64,000 nucleotides of DNA from Symbiodinium natans (taxonomy: Eukaryota > Sar > Dinophyceae > Suessiales > Symbiodiniaceae), in NCBI GenBank assembly GCA_905221605.1, contig CAJNDS010000451.1, positions 73,005-137,004 of the forward strand, in the 5' to 3' direction. Below, one piece after another: positions 57,826-64,000 of this stretch. A program made the translations under genes and the position numbers. Positions within the stretch are counted from its first letter, which is position 1; every line of letters starts with the position of its first letter. The notes beneath the pieces were generated by a model. The model ran no database searches, had not been told where the DNA came from, and was given only the letters and a program-made list of their open reading frames with translations.

Positions 57826-58034
57826 GGGCCTCCAGAAAGGCGCGGCTCGATTTGGCCAAATTTTGCCGGGCAGGCTCCGGGCAAAATTTGGCCCGGAGCC
57901 TGTCCGGCAAAATTTGGCCAAATCGAGCCGCGCATTTCTCATCGCATACGAAGAGCAACCCGATTTGGCCAAATTTTGCCCGGAGCCTGCCCGGCAAAAT
58001 TTGGCCAAATCGAGCCGCGACCTTCTGGAGGCCC
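57826..58034. mobile_element. Nested inverted-repeat insert in satellite
   Basis: Bounded by GGGCCTCCAGAAAGG and CCTTCTGGAGGCCC. Inside, GCGCGGCTCGATTTGGCCAAATTTTGCC is mirrored by GGCAAAATTTGGCCAAATCGAGCCGCGC around a centre near 57,890, and a third copy follows. GC-rich in an AT-rich array, so probably inserted. No protein coding. Confidence 0.8.
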
Positions 58035-58320
58035 GAAATTATTTAACTTCAAAATACTTAACATCCTTAAAGTTTTTGGAAAATCCCTTTCCAAAAATTT
58101 TATGGATTTTAAAGATTTTAAAGGGGTCCTGGAGGCCTAGGGGCACCGGGCCACCTTTTAAAATCTTTTAAAATCCTTAAAACCTTTAAAATCCTTAAAA
58201 TCCTTAAAGTGTTTGGAAAACTTTAAGGGTTTTTAAGGATTTTAAGGAATTTAAGGAATCCAAAAGATTTAAAAAAGAGCCGCCCAAAGAAGTTTAATCA
58301 TCTAATTTAGGAATTTAAGG
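58035..58320 (-). repeat. Degenerate end of AT-rich satellite
   Basis: One further worn unit with CCTGGAGGCCTAGGGGCACC, then A-rich DNA. Confidence 0.8.
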
Positions 58321-59075
58321 AAAACCTAAACCCTAAGCTCCTAAGCTTCTAAGCGCCTGGGCGCCTAAGCGCCTACCCCTCAAACTGAAACCCTCAAACC
58401 CTAATTCCTAAGGTCCTCAGCTCCTAAGCGCCTAAACTCCTAAGCGTCTACCCCCTAAATCCTGTAACCCGAAACCCTTAAACCCTAAACCCTAAGCTCC
58501 TAAGCTCCTAAGCGCCTAAGCTCCAAAGCGCCTACCCCCTAAATCCTCAAACTACCCTAAACCAAAACCATAAACTCCTAAGCTCTTAAGCTCCTCAGCG
58601 CCTAAGCGCCTACCCCATAGACCCTTAAACCTTACACCCTAAACCCTAAGCTCCTAAGCTCCTAAGCGCCTAGGCGCCTGCCCCCTAAAACCTTAAGCTC
58701 CTAAGCGCGTAAGCTCCGAAGCGCGTACCCCCTAAATCCTCAAAACCTAAACCCTTAAACCCTAAACCCTAAGCTCCTAAGCTCCTAAGCGTCTAAGCGC
58801 CTGCCCCCCCTAAACCCTTCAACCCTCAACCCTAAACCATAAACTCCTAAGCTCCTGAGCGCCTAAGCGCCTACCCCCAAAACCCTTAAACCTTAAACCC
58901 TAAAACCTAGGCTCCTAAGCTCCTAAGCGCCTAGGCGCCTACCCCCTAATCCCTTAAACCCTAAACCCTAAACCTCTTAAGCTCCTGAGCGCCTAAACAC
59001 TAACCCCTAAACCCTAAACCCTAAGCTCCTAAGCTCCTAAGCGCCTAAGTGGCTACCCCCTAAACCCTGAGACCC
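58321..59075 (-). repeat. Tandem repeat of about 75 bp mixing CTAAGCGC and CCCTAAA words
   Basis: About ten units of CTAAGCTCCTAAGCGCCTAA GCGCCTACCCCC followed by TAAACCCTTAAACCCTAAACC. Telomere-like words have become part of a larger satellite unit. Confidence 0.9.
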
Positions 59076-59379
59076 CGGGACCCCTTTTATCATTGAAAAA
59101 TCCTTGCCTTCTTCTCTGCTGAGTATTTTCTAAAGTTTAAGGATTTTACGGCTTTTAGTACTTGAATGGATCTTTCGTTTTTGAAGTTGAGGGCACCCTA
59201 TGGTTTACCAATGACCTTTGCTAGGGTTTGCAAAAAACTTCGCTTTAAAGTAACGGGCACGCCAGGGTTTACAGAAAACCTTTCCGTTGTGATTAATTTG
59301 GTGTTTTAAGCAAATTGTGCAAGCGTACGTCTGCGATAGGAATGTTTGAGTTATTGCTCTTGCCAGCGTCGAGGGGTCA

Positions 59380-60600
59380 AAACGTTCTGGGTCTGAAGGC
59401 TGGGCCCCTCGAGAGGTCAAAAAGTACTTGGTCTTAAGGCTGGGCCCCTCGAGGGGTCAAAAATGTTTGGTCTTAAGGCTGGGTTCTGGAGGGGTCAAAC
59501 AGCTGTTGGTCTTAAGGCCGGGCCCTTCGAGGGGTCAAAGCGTTCTGGGTTTTAAGGCTGGGCCCCTCGAGGGGTCAAAGCGTTCTTGGTCTTAAGGCTG
59601 GGCCCCTCGAGGGGTCAAACATCTTCTTCGTCTTAAGGCTGGGCCCCTCGAGGGGTCAAAGAGTATTTGGTCTTAAGGCAACAAGTTTTTGGTCTTAAGG
59701 CTGGGCCCCTGGGGTCTTAAGGCAGGGCCCCTCGAGGGGTCAAAGCGTTCTGGTTTTTAAGGCTGGGCCCCTCGAGGGGTCAAAAAGTTGTTGGTCTTGA
59801 GGCTGGGCCCTTCGAGGGGTCAAAGCGTTCTGGGTTTTAAGGCTGGGCCCCTCGAGAGGTCGAAAGTTCTTGGTCTTAAGGCTGGGCCCCTCGAGGGGTC
59901 CAAAAGTTCTTGGTCTTAAGGCTGGGCCCCATCGAGGGGTCAAACAGTTGTTGGTCTTAAGGCTGGGCCCTTCGAGGGGTGAAAGCGTTCTGGGTTTTAA
60001 GGCTGGGCTTCTCGAGGGGTCAAACAGTTTTTGGTCTTAAGGCTGGGCCCCTCGAGGGGTCAAACAACTTCTTCGTCTTAAGGCTCGGCCCCTAGAGCCT
60101 CGAGAGGTCAAGAGTATTTGGTCTTAAGGCAAAAAGTTGTTGGTCTTAAGGCTGGGCCCCTGGGGTCTTAGGACTGGGCCCCTCGAGGGGTCAAAAAGTT
60201 TTTGGTCTTCAGGCTGGGCCCCTCGAGGGGTCTAAAGGTTTTGGTCTTAAGGGTGGGCCCTTCGAGGGGTCAAAGCGTTCTTGGTCTTAAGGCTGGGCCC
60301 CTCGAGGGGTCAAAAAGTTCTTGGTCTTACGGCTGGGCCCCTCCAAGGGTCAAAACGTTCGGGGTCTTAAGGCTGGGCCCCCCCAAGGCGTCAAAGAGTA
60401 TTTGGTCTTACGGAAAGTTTTTGGTCTTAGGCTGGGCCCCTCGATGGGTCAAACAGTTGTTGGTCTTAAGGCTGGGCCCTTCGATGGGTCAAAACGTTCT
60501 GGGTTTTAAGGCTGGGCCCCTCGAGGGGTCAAACAGTTTTTTTTTCTTAAGGCTGGGCCCCTCGAGGGGTCAAAAACTTGTTGGTCTTAAGGCTGTTTTT
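59380..60600. repeat. Tandem repeat, 38-bp unit, about 30 copies
   Basis: The unit is TTGGTCTTAAGGCTGGGCCC CTCGAGGGGTCAAAAAGTTC with the palindromic core GGGCCCCTCGAGGGG. Some units are truncated (59,670-59,720, 60,110-60,160). Gly/Pro/Leu-rich frames are satellite shadows. Confidence 0.95.
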
Positions 60601-61100
60601 GAGGATGAGGGCACACCAAGGTGTACAAGAACCCTTTCGTTGTTGAGGTTGAGGACACACTAGGGTTTACAGAAAAACTGACGTTTGACGTTACAGGCGC
60701 ACCAGGTTGAGGGAAAAACGCTTTTCGCTTTTGACATGTTGAGGACATATCAGGCTTCAAATCGGACCTTCGTTAAAAATGATGGCACATGAAGGTTTGC
60801 AAAACAAAAGCGTTCGTTAACTTTGTTGAATTCTTACTTTTCAATCGTTTGAAATATTTAACAGGCTGCAGGAATATCATGATGTAAAAAATATCATTGT
60901 TTGATGTCTTAGGTCTCCACGCTAAACTGAACAGTTTGAAGTAATGTCATAACTGAAACCGTTTACATCGTTCAGTTAAAGTGTTCTACGAAATGTTGAT
61001 ATCTTGAGCCTTCCAAATAACAAATAAACAGCTGAATTGAAATATTCAAAATGTTTACATTATGGAGCCTCTAAAAGAATCAAAACACGTTAAATAGGTC
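60601..61100. other. AT-rich unique sequence, no gene seen
   Basis: Weak repeats of GGCACACCAAGGTTTACA-like words near 60,610-60,790; no long protein-like frame. Confidence 0.4.
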
Positions 61101-61119
61101 GGCGTGTTTCTTTTATTCA

Positions 61120-61142
61120 TCGTTTCTCTCTCCCTCTCTTTC

Positions 61143-61204
<62 letters not shown>

Positions 61205-61370
61205 CCTCCCTCTCTCTCTTTCCTGTCTTTTTTTTTTTTTTCCTCTCTCTCTCTTTCTGACCCTCTCTCCCTCCTTCCTTCCTTCCTTCCTTCCTGCCTT
61301 CCTTCCTTCCTTCCTTTCTCTTCCCCGCTTCCTTCTTGCTCTTTCCTCTTTCCTCCCCGCTCCTCCCGTT
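61120..61370. repeat. Polypyrimidine (CT)n, (TTTC)n and (CCTT)n tract
   Basis: Nearly pure C/T for about 250 bp including CTTCCTTCCTTCC runs. Ser/Phe/Leu and Arg/Glu/Lys frames are artefacts. Confidence 0.95.
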
Positions 61371-63235
61371 TGTTTTACGCGCCATTCAACAGTGAATGAA
61401 AGAACAAAGGTACTGACAAGAGAGGAGCAGGAGTTCTCCTTCAAGAGGGAAATGGAAGCAGAACGTCAAGGATGAGAAGGAAGAGTGAAGGTACTGACAA
61501 GAGAGGAATAATATAATATGAAGAGAATTTAATATTAAATTTTCAAGTGAGCGCATGAAATAAGCGATCGCGTGAAATTAAATATTAAATGAACGAAACC
61601 GAGGATGAAAGAACACTGTGAAGAGAATAATAATATAATAAAAGCGACGCAAATGAATGTTCTCTTCTTGGAAATGGGAGGACAGGGCCTTCCTCACAGT
61701 CCCATCTTCTCTCAAACCCCTGGGAGGCCCTTTTAGGGAACCCCTCGGTGCAGCCCCCTGCGAAAACTGCAGGCCCTGGCGGATATTGAAAAGGAGTGTA
61801 AATCACTGACAGAAACGACAGACGCGGAGCAAGAGAGAGAGAAACAGAAAAAAGGAGAGAGAAGCAGCTGTCCTCTCCAAGCTGTTTTCAGAGTGACCCC
61901 AAAGACTCAGACCGTCCCTTTCTCCACTCCCTTTCTGTCCACCATTCATTTTCGCTTGTTGCGTTTTTTTATCGTATCATTCTCAAAGTCTCTCTCCCTC
62001 TCTCTCGCCCGCTCTCCCCTTCCTGTCTCTTCTCCTCTTCATTCTCCTCCCGCTTGCTCCTCCCCATCCCGTGCCCCATTTCTCCTAGCCCCTCCAAGAC
62101 GTAGGTCAAGGATAAGAGAGGAGACGGGAACGACAAGAAAGAAAGAGGGGTTCTCCTTGTTCCGTCTACCTTACTCTTTTTTTGTTCTTAAATTCGAAAG
62201 GGGTAGAAAGCGTCTTCCTCTCTCGCCCCTCTTCCCGATTTGAAGCTCTCTCTGGAAAGCCTCTCATTGGAAACCCCTGTAGGCTCCTGAGAAACAGACG
62301 TATGGCAAAGGGCTTTAGAAATAGGCAGTGAGGAGCACACCTGCAACGAAACGTTCATAAGGACGGATGTAGGTGAGAAGAATGGGGAAACTATAAATAT
62401 ACAGAAAGAATAAGCGCAGACGGAGAAGGGAGACAGAGCGAGAAACAGAGAAACATAGAGAAGAAGAGAGAAGCAATGAAGTGAATGAAGGAGGAAGTCA
62501 GTACAAAAAACAGCCTTTTGCTGCCTGTTGGCTTTCCCCTCCTCCTGTCTTTATCTGTTTGTTTCTTACTGAGGAGGAAGTGGAAGCAGGAAGAGCAAGA
62601 ATGAAAGACTCTCTCGCTCTCTTCGTTCCTTTTCTTGTCTGTTAAGGGTATGGGAAGGGGGGTGAGGAAGGGAACAGGAGAGGAGGGGAGGAGGACACAA
62701 TGTCACATGGCAGGCTGGGGAAGGGTTGGACGCCCGTTGCTTCTAGAAAATTCTGGATGCCCCTGCAGGCCCCCTACAGGCTCCGCGAGGCCCGGAGGCC
62801 CCTGAGATACAGTAACACTGGGATGGGATAGGGCCATACTCGTGGCTCTCTCGCTTTCTCTGCTGAAGCCTTCCTCGTCTCCCATGTTCTCTTTCTCGCG
62901 CGATTTTTGTTCTTCTCTCTCTCTCTCACACTTTCACTTTCTCTTGTCCCCTTTTGCCTTCCCTCGCATCATTCCACGCCCTACCCTTCCCTCCTTTCCG
63001 CCCTACCCTTCCCTCCTTTCCGCACCCTTCTCAAATGAGAAAGCAAAAGAAGGGCGAAGAAAGTAGCGAAAGGACGATTTCGCCCCGCCTATGCCGCTTT
63101 CACTCATCCGCTTTCACCCCCTCCCTCGTGCCATGCCCTACACTAAGAGAAGAATAGGAATGGAAGCGATAAGTGGGAACGCAGAGGAAAAAGGGACTTC
63201 TTCTTTTTCATTCAGCTTAGGCATACGTTCTTTCT
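61371..63235. other. Purine/pyrimidine-biased DNA, no gene called
   Basis: Alternating blocks of AGAGAG-rich and CTCTC-rich sequence with short mixed segments. GTACTGACAAGAGAGGA occurs twice (about 61,410 and 61,490). Frames of 60-116 codons lack motifs. Confidence 0.4.
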
Positions 63236-63239
63236 TTTC

Positions 63240-63755
<516 letters not shown>

Positions 63756-64000
63756 TTCTTTTCTTTTATGGGCGGTATGTCTGGTATCTCGGCCTGGGGA
63801 ATCTCTTGACGAAGTGCACGGAGAGAAAACGAAAGCTCTGAAGTATAATAACGGACATGTAAAGTAAAGGTATATGCAAATTATTTTATAACCAAGAGCA
63901 AAAGCCAAATGGGACATAAGTATGTATATATATATATGTATCGATTTCAGTATGGGATAAAGGTAAACAGAGCCCTGCGCCAAATAGAACATAAAGGTCC
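63756..64000. other. Unique flank, no gene seen
   Basis: Mixed AT-rich sequence with a short (TA)n near 63,925. Confidence 0.4.

Noticed and set aside
55210-57997. Series of minus-strand frames with FKILKILKILK peptides
   Set aside because: Produced by the 9-bp ATTTTAAGG unit, which preserves frame automatically; one TAG per unit and no initiation context.
59380-60600. Possible CRISPR array
   Set aside because: Units are contiguous 38-mers with near-identical spacers in a eukaryotic context; there are no unique spacers and no cas genes.
61055-61475. Frames of 90-129 codons rich in Arg/Lys/Glu or Ser/Phe/Leu
   Set aside because: Translated polypyrimidine tract with no non-repeat domain.

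Overview
Organism. The window looks like nuclear DNA of a dinoflagellate, most likely from the Symbiodiniaceae/Suessiales side, although the species cannot be fixed from sequence alone. The reasons are: hundreds of interspersed plant-type telomere heptamers (TTTAGGG/CCCTAAA) in both orientations across about 55 kb; short GC-rich coding islands separated by introns of about 60-400 nt, at least one with a GC donor; several families of short inverted-repeat elements whose ends coincide with splice sites (introner-like elements); a non-LTR retrotransposon with APE-type endonuclease and reverse transcriptase; a possible degenerate dinoflagellate spliced-leader relic; and long low-complexity arrays. 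Another alga or alveolate with TTTAGGG telomeres is not excluded.

Layout. 0-17.7 kb: plus-strand coding islands embedded in telomere-like repeats and inverted-repeat elements. Two are recognisable: exons of an alpha/beta-hydrolase of the X-Pro dipeptidyl-peptidase (S15/CocE) type at 13.9-14.3 kb, and the first exons of a Na+/K+-type P-type ATPase at 16.5-17.7 kb. 18.1-19.3 kb: a tandemly duplicated minus-strand fragment carrying an NRRLYALN motif. 19.3-25.1 kb: a 2-kb segmental duplication full of CT-rich minisatellites. 25.5-28.0 kb: AT-rich blocks, a 29-bp minisatellite and a 0.73-kb tandem duplication. 28.0-32.2 kb: an AT-rich satellite arranged as one head-to-head palindrome of about 4 kb centred near 30,229. 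32.4-43.9 kb: more plus-strand exons, including the best evidence that inverted-repeat elements act as introns (33,963-34,310 and 40,086-40,285). 43.9-48.3 kb: a nearly intact LINE with ORF1 and ORF2 in one frame separated by a single TGA. 48.3-54.6 kb: plus-strand exons (J-domain-like fragment, C2H2 zinc finger, coiled-coil exons). 55.1-60.6 kb: three tandem arrays with units of about 234, 75 and 38 bp. 61.1-63.8 kb: polypyrimidine DNA.

How it fits together. Outside the satellite blocks nearly every telomere-like tract or inverted-repeat element lies between short open stretches with protein-like composition. The heptamer itself carries both splice signals (G|GTTTAG as donor, TTTAG|G as acceptor), and many islands end at AG|GTTTAGGG. 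My reading is that much of the window is a set of plus-strand, intron-rich, partly decayed genes whose introns were built from telomere-like DNA and terminal-inverted-repeat elements. Exon calls rest on open frame, composition and splice consensus only. I saw no tRNA, rRNA, CRISPR array, riboswitch or recognisable promoter or terminator.
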